DNA of 64,000 bases from contig JBKEDS010000014.1 in NCBI GenBank assembly GCA_047975545.1, forward strand, positions 62,001 through 126,000, written 5' to 3'. The first letter of the stretch is position 1. Each line of letters opens with the position of its first letter. The notes below the pieces were generated by a model. The model made no database searches. It saw only the letters and a list, made by a program, of their open reading frames with translations, and was not told where the DNA came from. Shown in pieces: positions 35,751-45,749 of the stretch. The stretch is from JBKEDS01 sp047975545 (GTDB taxonomy: Bacteria > Bacteroidota > Bacteroidia > Flavobacteriales > Flavobacteriaceae). The position numbers and the translations under genes were made by a program.

Positions 35751-38700
35751 ATGAGAATACTATTTTTTTATTTCTTACTATGTATCCCGCTTGGATATAC
35801 AGTATATGCCCAAAAAACAATTTCGGGTACCGTATCCGACAACACGGGGCAACCCCTACCCGGAGCAGCTGTAATAATTACAGGCACAACCAAAGGGGCC
35901 ACAACCGATTTCGACGGTAAATACGCTTTAGAAGCTAATAGCGGCGATGTATTGGAAATATCGTTCGTTGGGTTTAAAACCAAAAAACTAACCGTAGGCA
36001 CAAAAAACACCTACAATGTAACATTAGAAGAGGACACCGCGCAATTAGACGAAGTACTGGTGGTAGGCTATGGCACCCAAAAAAAACTAACCGTAACAGG
36101 GTCAGTTTCCAGTATTAAAGCCGATAAGGTCGTACAAACACCTGTTGCCAACGTTAAAGGGTTACTTGTTGGGCAAGTTCCAGGTTTGGTTACCAACCAA
36201 AATCCCGGATTGCCAGGACAAGACAACGTATCGTTGAGCATTAGGGGCTTTGGAGATCCTTTGGTTATTGTTGACGGTATAGAATCGTCCATGGATCGAT
36301 TAGATCCTAACGACATTGAGTCTATCTCAGTATTAAAAGATGCTTCTGCCGCCATTTACGGCGCTAGGGCTGGCAACGGTGTTATTTTAGTCACTACAAA
36401 ACGTGGTAAAACAGGGAAAACACAATTTAACTACCATGGCTATTATGGCATACAAAAACGCCTTACATTCCCCGAACAAGTTAATGCCGCCGATTTTATG
36501 CGCTTGGGACGAAACGGCATATTCAATGCCAGCTACGACCCCACAAACCCAACTGCAACCATAGATTACGGCACTCTTTTCACCGAAGAAAATTTAGAAT
36601 ACTACACATCAGGTGGCGGGAAAAGCTACAACTGGGTCGATGGCCTGTTGCGCAGTTCTGGCTCACCTTTAGCCAGCCATAACTTTAGTGCTACGGGTGG
36701 CAGCGAAAAAATTAAATATTACACTTCAATAGGAACATTAAGCCAACAGGGGATTTTTAAAGGCGATTACCAGTACAACAAATTAACGGTAACCAATAAC
36801 CTTGACGCCATGCTTTCCGACGAATTGGAAATGAATTTAACTAGCCAATATATAGACGAAGTTAGGGACTATGCCGCTGGATCGATAGGCGATGTCTGGA
36901 ACGACTTGCGTACCTCTCAACCTATTTACCCTTACTTTTTACCCGATCCCGACAAAGCACCATATTCAGGTTTTAGCCAACGCAATCCCGTTGCCAGAAC
37001 ACAAAAGAAGTTTGCGGGGTACGATCTTACAAAAATCAATACCCTATCGGCTGCTTTAGAAATAAAATACAGCCCAAAAGCTTTAGAGGGCTTAACATTA
37101 GGGGCTAAAGTCAACGTTCGCTTAAGAGATTATTATAACGAACATCTTGATAGGCCCTATACCGTATATAGTTATGATGCCGATGCCGTTACCGATGATT
37201 TTGATGGCTATACAAGGGAAGCGGATATCTTAACCAATACTTTTTCCAAAACAGTTTCTGCCGGTACCGGACCAAGAAAAAGAGTGCTTTCCAGACTTTA
37301 CGCTCAATTTAAAAAAGATTATGGAAAACACAGTATCGATGCCTTAGCATTTGGTGAAAAAGAAGACAATTATTATAGCAGCTTTTGGGCGGAAAGACGC
37401 GATTTATTATCATCGGATATACCCCAAATAGGCGGGTCGGACGATTTAACCTCTACCGGAGGCAATGGCAAAGAAATTGAATACACCCGTGTTAGTTTTG
37501 CCGGAAGGCTTAACTACAGCTATGCCGACAAGTACTTATTTGAAGCTACTTTACGTGCCGACGCAAGCTCTAAATTTAGTCCCGAAGTACGCTGGGGCTA
37601 TTTCCCTTCAGTTTCCGCAGGTTGGAACATCGCTAAAGAAAACTTTTTAAAAGATAGCCAAGTAAACGAACTAAAATTAAGATTAAGCTACAGCGAAACC
37701 GGAATTGATGATAATGTAGGCAACACAACCTTCGACTACCTAACAGGATATTCCGAATTAAGCGATGTATATTACTTAGATGGCGTGGCCACCCCCCTTA
37801 TTCGAACCGCCGGAATGGTAAATCCTTATTTAACTTGGGAAGAAACCACACTTTACAATGCTGGTCTGGACTACTCTTTCTTTCAAGGCCAGCTGTATGG
37901 TAGCGTAGATGTATTCTATAGAAAAAGAGAAGGATTACTTCGTACCCCTTTGGTAACATTACCATCCACATTTGGCGCAACCTTACCTTTAATAAACATA
38001 GATAGTAGAAGCAACAGAGGTATTGACGTGGCATTAGGTTACAGAACAAACATTAAAGACTTTAAAATCGATTTAAATGCTGGTTTGGGGCTTACAAGGG
38101 AAAGGTACGAAGACTATCTAGAAAACATTGACGCAACCGACCCCGTGCAAGTACAATTTGAAAAACGCTCTGGAAAATGGGTAAATAGGTTTAACTCGGG
38201 ATATAAATCCAATGGACTGTTTAACACACAAGCCGAGGTTGACGAGTATTTAGCACAATATACCATAGAAGGTGGAACCGACGGGTTAAACGGAACGCCA
38301 AAAGTGGGCGATATTCGTTATCTCGATTTAAACGGAGACGACAAAATAAATAGAGAAGACCGTGTTCAATTAGGATACAACAACGACCCAGAACTAACCT
38401 TCTCGTTAAACACAAGATTTGAATACAAAAATTTTGCCCTGTCCTTGTTGTGGCAAGGCGCCTCAAAGTTTGATATTAACGTAAATGGTTTGTTAAGAGC
38501 GCCTTTCAACAACGAGCAAGTACCCTTAACCATCCATTCAAAATACAGTTGGAGCCAAGACCCGGCCAATCCAGGAATCGGCAACAATCCTAATGCGCAA
38601 TTACCCGCCTACGACCGTAGTGGCGGAAGAACATGGAACAACGCCAATTCAGATTTTTGGATAAAAGACGGCACGTATTTTAGGCTCAAAACAGCCAACT

Positions 38701-38909
38701 TGTCGTATGGGTTACCGCAAAAATATTTAGATCAAATAGGCTTATCCAGACTAACGTTCTATTTAACTGGCGACAACTTAATAACTTTTAGTAAATTAGG
38801 CATTTACGACAACGTAATAGACCCGGAAGAAAGCACCGCCAAAAACATTAATGCATTCAACGCTCCCTTGCTAAGAACATATACATTTGGTGTTCAAATA
38901 GGCTTATAG
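35751..38909 (+). CDS. SusC/RagA-type TonB-dependent outer-membrane transporter 1
   Basis: 1052 residues. Signal peptide ending in VYAQ (about residue 21). Residues about 22-100 are a carboxypeptidase-regulatory-like beta-sandwich (GTVSDNTGQPLPGAAVIITG); then the plug region beginning DEVLVVGYGTQ (a TonB-interaction segment) and RGFGDPLVIVDGIE; then a large beta-barrel ending with TYTFGVQIGL. It imports oligosaccharides across the outer membrane, powered by TonB. 29 bases separate it from its SusD partner, and a conserved element lies upstream at 35633-35685. Confidence 0.96.
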   Translation: MRILFFYFLLCIPLGYTVYAQKTISGTVSDNTGQPLPGAAVIITGTTKGATTDFDGKYALEANSGDVLEISFVGFKTKKLTVGTKNTYNVTLEEDTAQLDEVLVVGYGTQKKLTVTGSVSSIKADKVVQTPVANVKGLLVGQVPGLVTNQNPGLPGQDNVSLSIRGFGDPLVIVDGIESSMDRLDPNDIESISVLKDASAAIYGARAGNGVILVTTKRGKTGKTQFNYHGYYGIQKRLTFPEQVNAADFMRLGRNGIFNASYDPTNPTATIDYGTLFTEENLEYYTSGGGKSYNWVDGLLRSSGSPLASHNFSATGGSEKIKYYTSIGTLSQQGIFKGDYQYNKLTVTNNLDAMLSDELEMNLTSQYIDEVRDYAAGSIGDVWNDLRTSQPIYPYFLPDPDKAPYSGFSQRNPVARTQKKFAGYDLTKINTLSAALEIKYSPKALEGLTLGAKVNVRLRDYYNEHLDRPYTVYSYDADAVTDDFDGYTREADILTNTFSKTVSAGTGPRKRVLSRLYAQFKKDYGKHSIDALAFGEKEDNYYSSFWAERRDLLSSDIPQIGGSDDLTSTGGNGKEIEYTRVSFAGRLNYSYADKYLFEATLRADASSKFSPEVRWGYFPSVSAGWNIAKENFLKDSQVNELKLRLSYSETGIDDNVGNTTFDYLTGYSELSDVYYLDGVATPLIRTAGMVNPYLTWEETTLYNAGLDYSFFQGQLYGSVDVFYRKREGLLRTPLVTLPSTFGATLPLINIDSRSNRGIDVALGYRTNIKDFKIDLNAGLGLTRERYEDYLENIDATDPVQVQFEKRSGKWVNRFNSGYKSNGLFNTQAEVDEYLAQYTIEGGTDGLNGTPKVGDIRYLDLNGDDKINREDRVQLGYNNDPELTFSLNTRFEYKNFALSLLWQGASKFDINVNGLLRAPFNNEQVPLTIHSKYSWSQDPANPGIGNNPNAQLPAYDRSGGRTWNNANSDFWIKDGTYFRLKTANLSYGLPQKYLDQIGLSRLTFYLTGDNLITFSKLGIYDNVIDPEESTAKNINAFNAPLLRTYTFGVQIGL

Positions 38910-38938
38910 GATATAATTTTAATTGAAAAAATTTACAG

Positions 38939-40711
38939 ATGAAAAATAAAATATTAATTACACTAATGCTTGTAGCTGTCGTTTTTAGCTGTGAAAACGC
39001 ATTAACAAAAGAGCCCGATTTTATTTCGGAAGAAACTATTTTTGAAGACGAAAATCTTACCGAAGCATATTTAGCTGAAGCCTACAATTCTGTCCCATTT
39101 CAAATCATGACAGGCGAAGCAGGCAACGGCATGGGGGATATTGGTGCCTTAGGCGCCGAATACACGGCATTTGCAAACTGGCAACAACCAAACAGAATGG
39201 CCAGCAGGGCTTATTCTGCCGATAGTGGCGCAGCCGACCTTACCTATTGGGCTTACTCCAATATTAGAGAACTAAATTATTTTATAGAACACATACAAGA
39301 CAGCGAATCATTCAGTCAGGATTATATCGATAGTAAACTTGCAGAAGCCCGCTTTTTAAGAGCCTTTACATATTTTGAAATGGCAAAACGCTACGGAGGC
39401 GTTCCCATTATTACAAAAGTACAAAGTGAAGACGATCCCGAGGACGAACTATATCCCGTACGCAATACCGAAAAGGAAGTTTACGATTTCATTTACAATG
39501 AAACCAATGCCGTTGCCCAACTGTTCTCAACCACAAAAACAGGAGCCCTTGGCAGAGCCGACCGATACGCCACCCTTGCCCTACAAAGCCGAGCCATGCT
39601 TTACGCTGCCAGTATAGCACAGTTTGGAGAAGTACAACTGGATGGCGTAGTAGGCATTCCCGCCTCGGATGCCCAACTGTATTACAAAAGAAGCTACGAT
39701 GCCTCCCAACTTGTTATCGATGCTGGCTATGTGCTATACAACCAAAACCCTTCCGATAAAGTGGCAAACTTAATTGCCTTATTTCAAGACGAAGGTAACG
39801 ATGAAGTTATTTTTGCTAAAGTTTACGAACCCTTTATCAAAGGACATTCTTTAGACAACCTATCGACCCCTCAAGGTTTTAATGCTTCTTGGAACTCTAA
39901 TTTTCCCGTATTTTATGATATAGTGGAAAAATTTGGTTTTGTTGAAGGAAGCGCTTTAACAAACGTGTCCCGAAACCAACTAACCGCCGCAAACACTTGG
40001 GATATTAACGAGTTTTTTGGCGAAAGGGACCCCCGCTTTAGAGCAGCCGTTTTTTATCCCGAATACGAATGGCAAAGTGGCACGGTGTATTTCCACACCA
40101 GTACAACGTATACCGAAAACGGGGTTACCAAAACGGTAACAAACAGAAACACCATATTAGACAGGAACGGCGAAGATTGGCCCGCAGCTGCACAACCAAG
40201 ATGTGTTCGCAATACATCTTTGTTACTTAGAAAGCGGTTAAACGAATCGAATCTTGACCCTATTTTAGATTCTTCAGGTCAAGACTATTACATTTTCCGT
40301 TTGGGCGAAATTTTACTTAACCATGCCGAAGCTGCTTATTATTTAACTTCGGTAGACAACCAAATTGCTTTGGATGACCTAAACGAATTAAGAGACCGAG
40401 CAGGCATGCCCGCCTTAACAGAAGTTACGGAAGACAACCTAAGAAACGAAAGACAAGTAGAGTTAGCTTTCGAAGACCACCGTTATTGGGATATTGTAAG
40501 ATGGCGAACTGCCGAAGACGAACTCAACGGCACCAATCTAAAAGGTTTAACATTCACCTACAACTTAGACACAAACAGATACACTATAACACTAAAAAAT
40601 GGCGAAAGCTTTACGCGAGCTTTCGGATCAGAACGCTATTACATGCCTTTAAGTATCGATTGGATAGTAGACAACCCAAAACTAAAACAAAATCCCGATT
40701 ATATTAATTAA
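38939..40711 (+). CDS. SusD/RagB-type glycan-binding lipoprotein 1
   Basis: 590 residues. Lipobox VVFSC (Cys18). The TPR-rich SusD fold is recognised by LAEARFLRAFTYFEMAKRYG, the internal GALGRADRYATLALQSRAML and the C-terminal RYWDIVRWRTAEDE, with YYMPLSIDWIVDNPKLKQNP at the end. It sits on the cell surface as a lid on SusC1 and binds oligosaccharide. A rho-independent terminator follows at 40731-40766. Confidence 0.96.
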   Translation: MKNKILITLMLVAVVFSCENALTKEPDFISEETIFEDENLTEAYLAEAYNSVPFQIMTGEAGNGMGDIGALGAEYTAFANWQQPNRMASRAYSADSGAADLTYWAYSNIRELNYFIEHIQDSESFSQDYIDSKLAEARFLRAFTYFEMAKRYGGVPIITKVQSEDDPEDELYPVRNTEKEVYDFIYNETNAVAQLFSTTKTGALGRADRYATLALQSRAMLYAASIAQFGEVQLDGVVGIPASDAQLYYKRSYDASQLVIDAGYVLYNQNPSDKVANLIALFQDEGNDEVIFAKVYEPFIKGHSLDNLSTPQGFNASWNSNFPVFYDIVEKFGFVEGSALTNVSRNQLTAANTWDINEFFGERDPRFRAAVFYPEYEWQSGTVYFHTSTTYTENGVTKTVTNRNTILDRNGEDWPAAAQPRCVRNTSLLLRKRLNESNLDPILDSSGQDYYIFRLGEILLNHAEAAYYLTSVDNQIALDDLNELRDRAGMPALTEVTEDNLRNERQVELAFEDHRYWDIVRWRTAEDELNGTNLKGLTFTYNLDTNRYTITLKNGESFTRAFGSERYYMPLSIDWIVDNPKLKQNPDYIN

Positions 40712-40730
40712 CCAAACCCCTTAAATAATG

Positions 40731-40766
40731 AAAAAGGTATTGCTATTTTACGCAATACCTTTTTTT
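40731..40766 (+). terminator. terminator after SusD1
   Basis: Stem AAAAAGGTATTGC (40731-40743) with GCAATACCTTTTT (40752-40764), loop about 8 bases, T tract of seven. It separates SusCD1 from the surface lipoprotein transcript. Confidence 0.85.
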
Positions 40767-40790
40767 ATTTATCTACTTTAACAGCTTCTC

Positions 40791-40846
40791 GCTTAATTTA
40801 CCCCCAAACATTGACCAATCCACCCCGTTACTATTTCCATAATTTC
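40791..40846 (+). promoter_or_regulatory. PUL upstream element, copy 2 (before surface lipoprotein)
   Basis: Block 1 GCTTAATTTACCCCCA-AACA-TTGACCAA (40791-40818) and block 2 GTTACTATTTCCATAATTT (40827-40845), the same pair as before SusC1. It begins 25 bases after the SusD1 terminator, so the lipoprotein gene is controlled separately but by the same factor. Confidence 0.65.
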
Positions 40847-40924
40847 GTCAAATTTGTTGAAAGCTATTTACTAAATAGTAATAATTAAATTAATTATAAA
40901 CATTACTAAATTATTTTTACGATT

Positions 40925-42412
40925 ATGAGAAAGAAATTAACAACCCTTACTCTCGCCCTTTTGGCAACAGTAGCCCTGTTTTTTGTTTCGTGCGACGATG
41001 ATGATTCCAGCAACGCCCAAAACATTGCCATGGTTACCGCCAACAGAACAAGCATTAGCTTCGGGAACTTAGAGCTAAATGAAGTATCTGCTGCCGAACA
41101 AGTAGAAATTGCAGCCATTGGCCTTACCGAAAATGTTACCATAACTGTTCCTTCTGGTTTTTTAGCTTCGTTTAACGAAGACTCCGGTTTTAGTACCGAA
41201 GCGCTAACGGTTGAAAAATCGGCCCTTGAAGCTGGCCTGCAATATTTTTACGTAAAAGCTGCCCCCGAGGACAATTTTCAAGGTTCTTTGGGCGGTTATT
41301 TGGAAATAAAGTCCACAAGTACCTTAGGTACCGTTATTTCCTTAACGGCAACAGTAGGTTTGGAAATTGAAGGCGATTTATTCATGTCCGAATATTTCGA
41401 GCAATATGTTGGCTGGTCCACTACCCTGCCCTTGGATTACGGTATTTTGGGTTGGAACCAAAACAAGCCTACTATTTATGCCGATGCTGCAACCCTTAAC
41501 GCTGCTTATGCCGATTTGGGCGTAACCTTCCCCGCCTCGACCGTGCCAAACAACGAAGTATACAACACGTGGTACCTTAACATCCCCCTAAACGGATTAA
41601 CATTGCGCGCTTCGCTTGGTATTTCAGATGCTTCTACGCAATCCTTCTCAAGCTACCCGGCTGTTGCAGGAGCCAGGGATATAAAATTAGATCCTAGCGA
41701 CGAGTCGCAATACTGGACTTGGATAAACAAAAACAATGGTAAATGCGGTGGTGCCTCGGCAGACGGCAACAACACCAGTGCAAGTAGGCGTTTTGCTGCC
41801 GATGGCTATGCCGACGACGTATTTATGTCGGCCCTTATTAACGTTTCCGTTTTGGGGTCCAGCAAAGAAGGCAGTACCGACTTACTGGGCTCGGGCGATA
41901 TTATAGCCTTGGCCAACGCAACATCGGGCTCGGCAAACAACAACACCATTAAAATTGTTGCCATAGGCGATGGTAGTGGCGGATTCAATTTTGGCCTTTT
42001 AAAAGAAAATGAGGGCAATCCTTATGTACTATCTTCCGAAAGCTACTCGCTAAACACCACTTATGCCGTTGTGTTATCCCACGAATTTGTCGATGGCGAC
42101 AATAACGACGTAAGCAAACTATACGTTTTTAAGGAAGGTGAAACCATACCAACCACGACCGATGGCTTAACCCCCGTTGCCACTATTGATGCCTCTTATA
42201 CCGCAGGTGTAGACCCAACAGACTTAACTATTGTTTTCCTTAGGGAAAGACGGCAAAGCGTTATTAACCCTACTGCCCAAATTACGGGGATACGGGTGGG
42301 CAACACATGGATAGCAACCTTGTTCCAAAACCATGAAAAAGCCACAAACAGCAACGACCTAACCGAAAATGGCCGTGTATTGGTTAATACCGGATCAAGC
42401 TGTACGCCGTAA
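40925..42412 (+). CDS. surface lipoprotein, probable glycan-binding protein
   Basis: 495 residues. Lipobox FVSC (Cys22) followed by a DDDD stretch, a typical export signal for surface lipoproteins in this phylum. The N-terminal part (about 35-145) looks like a beta-sandwich (TVPSGFLASFNEDSGF, LEIKSTST); the rest has a concanavalin-like or jelly-roll look (FMSALINVSVLGSSKEG, IKIVAIGDGSGGFNFGLLKE). I do not recognise a named family. Its place between two SusCD pairs and its size fit a surface glycan-binding protein, an inference from context. A family B repeat follows. Confidence 0.65.
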   Translation: MRKKLTTLTLALLATVALFFVSCDDDDSSNAQNIAMVTANRTSISFGNLELNEVSAAEQVEIAAIGLTENVTITVPSGFLASFNEDSGFSTEALTVEKSALEAGLQYFYVKAAPEDNFQGSLGGYLEIKSTSTLGTVISLTATVGLEIEGDLFMSEYFEQYVGWSTTLPLDYGILGWNQNKPTIYADAATLNAAYADLGVTFPASTVPNNEVYNTWYLNIPLNGLTLRASLGISDASTQSFSSYPAVAGARDIKLDPSDESQYWTWINKNNGKCGGASADGNNTSASRRFAADGYADDVFMSALINVSVLGSSKEGSTDLLGSGDIIALANATSGSANNNTIKIVAIGDGSGGFNFGLLKENEGNPYVLSSESYSLNTTYAVVLSHEFVDGDNNDVSKLYVFKEGETIPTTTDGLTPVATIDASYTAGVDPTDLTIVFLRERRQSVINPTAQITGIRVGNTWIATLFQNHEKATNSNDLTENGRVLVNTGSSCTP

Positions 42413-42476
42413 TTCAACATCAAAAAAAGAAAACTATAACCATTTTTAATAATCAATATTAAAATTGAAGCGGTTT

Positions 42477-42620
42477 GAAATTGGGAATTATATAGTGTTA
42501 AGTACGGGATTGCTTCCTCACTTGTCGTCGCAATGACGTCATCGCGAGAAGGAGGCAAGACGACGAAGCGAACTCTACCTTAAATTTTTAGAATTAACAT
42601 AATATATAGTTCCCAATTTT
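42477..42620. repeat. dispersed palindromic repeat, family B copy 2
   Basis: Outer arms AAATTGGGAATTATATA and TATATAGTTCCCAATTT (one mismatch) flank the family B core GATTGCTTCCTC...CAATGACGTCATCGCG...GACGACGAAGCGAACTC. Shared with 15411-15541 and 47331-47463. Non-coding; any ORF across it is an artefact. Confidence 0.85.
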
Positions 42621-42675
42621 AAACCAAAAAACAACACGAACTCGATTATTAAACAGAGAAAACATTAGCAAATGA

Positions 42676-42726
42676 AACACCCATTATTAAGTTTTAATCG
42701 CACAGCGAAATGTTAATTTGGGTGTT
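42676..42726. promoter_or_regulatory. inverted repeat upstream of SusC2
   Basis: AACACCCA (42676-42683) and TGGGTGTT (42719-42726) are inverted copies with TTATTAA / TTAATT extending each arm. It ends 35 bases before the SusC2 ATG; a leader-RNA structure or regulator site is possible. It does not match the element at 35633. Confidence 0.35.
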
Positions 42727-42761
42727 CCATGTGTCTTTTGAAAAACAATAAAAATTAACAC

Positions 42762-45746
42762 ATGAAATTTATAACCAATTATAAAAAACAGGCTTTCTTT
42801 TTCGCTATTCTGTTTTTTGCCAGCATAGGAATATATGCGCAAAATGTAGATATAAAGGGAAAAGTTACCGACGATGCGGGCGAGCCTTTGCCCGGGGTAA
42901 GCATTATAGTTAAAGGCACAACAAGAGGGGTTACAACCGATTTCGACGGCAATTACAACTTATCGGCTACAAAGGGCGAAACCGTTGTTTTTTCGTATGT
43001 GGGTTTTACCAATCAAGAAATTACCGTAGGCAGCCAAACCAATATTAACGTACAACTAAAACCCGACGTAAGCGAGCTTAACGAAGTGGTAGTAGTAGGT
43101 TACGGTACCGTAAGAAAATCCGACTTAACGGGGGCAACTGGCGTAATTAGCACTAAAAATGTAGAGCTACAACCCATACAACGGGTAGAGGGCGCTTTAC
43201 AGGGCCGTATGGCCGGTGTGGTGGTATCGTCCAACAGTGGTGCGCCCGGTACGGCAGCAAAAGTAAACATCCGAGGCTTTACGGGAAACCCCGTTTACGT
43301 TATCGACGGCTTTATCGATGGCGATATTAACGCCATAAACCCAAACGACATTCAAAGTATTTCCATTCTTAAAGATGCTTCTGCTACTGCCGTTTATGGC
43401 GCAAGGGGTGCCAACGGTGTTATTTTGGTTACCACTAAAAACGGCTCAAAATCCAAAGGCATAAACGTAAGCCTTCGTTCCAGCGTTGGCATTTCGGAAC
43501 TTGCCGACAATTTAAGCCTTTTAAACCCTGTTTCTTATATGAAAGTGGTAAACATGAAAGCATTAGAGGCCGGAAACTCCCAAATATTCTCGAACCACGA
43601 CATTGTTAAAGGCCTATCAACACCTGGTTTTGGCACCAACTGGCAAGATGAAATATTTAGAACAGCCATATCCAACAACATCGATTTTGCATTAGACAAG
43701 GGCTGGGGCGGCACATCGCTTCGATTTTCGTTAAGCGGAAGGGATGACGAAGGTATTGTTGAAAATTCCGACTACAAACGTTTTACAACCCGTTTGAAAT
43801 TAAATTCCGACTTAACCAAAACAACAAAATTGGAAGCTAGTTTTTCGTATGCCAAGGAAAACATTCATAATTTATACCAAGACGAACGGGACAACGGCCA
43901 AAACGATGCCGTAAAAGCAGCTATTGCTTGGGCGCCAAACCTTTCTATTTACAATTCCGGCACGGGTTACTATACGGGAAACCAAGGCTATGGGGCTACC
44001 GTTCCTAAAAACCCGGTTTACCTTACCGATGCCGTAAACCGAAACACGAAATTCGATATTATTAATGCCAGTATTCGCTTAAAACAAGAATTATTGCCCA
44101 GTTTAAGCCTAAGTATTTTTGGTGCGGGCGAGTTTAGGGATGTTAACACCAAAACATTCTCATTGTTCTATCCCGGCGAAAGCTCAACAAACGATTTATA
44201 CCTTTCCGAGGGCGACCGAAAAAAACTTCAAGGAAACATACAGTTAGACTACAACAAAACGTTTGGAGAAGTTCACGACTTAAGCGCTACCTTAGTTTAC
44301 GAGGTTTTAAGGCGCGAAAACGATGCGTGGAATACAAAATATACCATTCCCGAAGGTGAAGGCGAAAGTTTAACCAATGCCACAGGCTCCGAAATTATAA
44401 GAACGGAAGCCCCCGAAGGCCAACTTTCGTACTTGGGGCGGGTAAATTATTCGTTTAAGGATAAATTATTATTAACGGGGTCTATCCGCTTCGACGGCTC
44501 CTCGCGATTGCCCAAGGACAACCAATGGGACGAGTTTGTGTCTGGCGCCATTGCCTATAAAATTTCAAACGAAAATTTCCTAAAAGATTCCAAAACTATT
44601 AACGACCTAAAACTTAGGCTGAGTTATGGCGAAATCGGGAACGTTAATTCCATAAGTGCTTTCCAAGTCCAAGATTTGGTAAACTCCAATATGGGCGGGT
44701 ACGTGTTTTCCGGAACTACGGTAACCGATGCCATTGGTTTTGAAAATGGTGCAAACCGGGTTAATCCATTCCTTAAATGGGAAGTTTCAAGACAATTTAA
44801 TGCCGGTTTCGATTTAAGTTTATGGCAAGGACTTTTGGAACTGAATGCCGATTACTACATTAAGTTAACCGACGATTCGCATTTCGACCAACCCGTACCA
44901 TCCTACTTGGGTGGCGGTAGCGTAAAAACAAACACCGGACGAATAAGAAACAACGGTTTGGAACTGCAATTAACCAATAAATGGACACAAGGCGACGATT
45001 TTAACATGACCAGCTCCGTTAACTTTAGCTATAACACAAGTAAGGTTTTAAAAATACCCAAACCTTATATTTATGTTGGCAGCAAAGAAAGTGGTTTCGA
45101 CCAACAATCGCACATCTTAATCGAAAACGATCCCGTTGGCCTGCTTTGGGGCTACAAATATCTCGGAGCCGACCCCAACACGGGCGAAGCTATTTACGAA
45201 GATTTGGACAATAGCGGAAACATAGGTATTGAGGACATGCAGGTTATTGGTAACGGCCACCCCGACTTTACTTGGGGCTTTAACACTAATATTGACTACA
45301 AAAACTTCACGTTATCGTTATTAATACAAGGTATCCATGGTCAAGATTCATATAACCTCCCTAAATTAGGCCTTTTGGGCGGTGGTGCCGGGGTTATCGA
45401 TGCAACATCTACCGATATTCTTAACAGTTGGTCGTTTAACGAAAACGGAAGCCTGCCATCTTTAAACGCACTTTACAGGGGGCAGTCGTCTTTGTTTGTT
45501 GAAGATGCCAGTTTTATACGTTGCCGAAACATTACCTTGGCCTATAACTTTGCCGATAATTTTTTAAACAAATTATCCATTAAACGGGCAAGGATTTATG
45601 GAAGCGTACAAAACCTATTTACCATAACCGACTATACGGGTTACGACCCCGAAGCCAGATCGGGCTCCAACTTAGCCCCCGGAATAGACCGAGGCTCGTT
45701 CCCCGTACCAAGAACCTATACAATTGGATTAGATTTAAACTTTTAA
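42762..45746 (+). CDS. SusC/RagA-type TonB-dependent transporter 2
   Basis: 994 residues. Signal peptide ending in IYAQ, then GKVTDDAGEPLPGVSIIVKG (carboxypeptidase-regulatory-like domain), plug start ELNEVVVVGYGTVRKSDLTG, RGFTGNPVYVIDGFIDGDIN, and a barrel closing with PRTYTIGLDLNF. It differs from transporter 1 along its whole length, so it imports a different ligand or size class, or is an old duplicate. SusD2 starts 3 bases after its stop, so both are translated from one mRNA. Confidence 0.96.
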   Translation: MKFITNYKKQAFFFAILFFASIGIYAQNVDIKGKVTDDAGEPLPGVSIIVKGTTRGVTTDFDGNYNLSATKGETVVFSYVGFTNQEITVGSQTNINVQLKPDVSELNEVVVVGYGTVRKSDLTGATGVISTKNVELQPIQRVEGALQGRMAGVVVSSNSGAPGTAAKVNIRGFTGNPVYVIDGFIDGDINAINPNDIQSISILKDASATAVYGARGANGVILVTTKNGSKSKGINVSLRSSVGISELADNLSLLNPVSYMKVVNMKALEAGNSQIFSNHDIVKGLSTPGFGTNWQDEIFRTAISNNIDFALDKGWGGTSLRFSLSGRDDEGIVENSDYKRFTTRLKLNSDLTKTTKLEASFSYAKENIHNLYQDERDNGQNDAVKAAIAWAPNLSIYNSGTGYYTGNQGYGATVPKNPVYLTDAVNRNTKFDIINASIRLKQELLPSLSLSIFGAGEFRDVNTKTFSLFYPGESSTNDLYLSEGDRKKLQGNIQLDYNKTFGEVHDLSATLVYEVLRRENDAWNTKYTIPEGEGESLTNATGSEIIRTEAPEGQLSYLGRVNYSFKDKLLLTGSIRFDGSSRLPKDNQWDEFVSGAIAYKISNENFLKDSKTINDLKLRLSYGEIGNVNSISAFQVQDLVNSNMGGYVFSGTTVTDAIGFENGANRVNPFLKWEVSRQFNAGFDLSLWQGLLELNADYYIKLTDDSHFDQPVPSYLGGGSVKTNTGRIRNNGLELQLTNKWTQGDDFNMTSSVNFSYNTSKVLKIPKPYIYVGSKESGFDQQSHILIENDPVGLLWGYKYLGADPNTGEAIYEDLDNSGNIGIEDMQVIGNGHPDFTWGFNTNIDYKNFTLSLLIQGIHGQDSYNLPKLGLLGGGAGVIDATSTDILNSWSFNENGSLPSLNALYRGQSSLFVEDASFIRCRNITLAYNFADNFLNKLSIKRARIYGSVQNLFTITDYTGYDPEARSGSNLAPGIDRGSFPVPRTYTIGLDLNF

Positions 45747-45749
45747 GAC

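Larger units (their letters stand above)
42413..42761. other. 349-base gap with repeat and inverted repeat
   Basis: Contains family B repeat copy 2 (42477-42620) and a second inverted repeat at 42676-42726 upstream of SusC2. No coding potential seen. The promoter of SusC2 should lie here. Confidence 0.7.
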
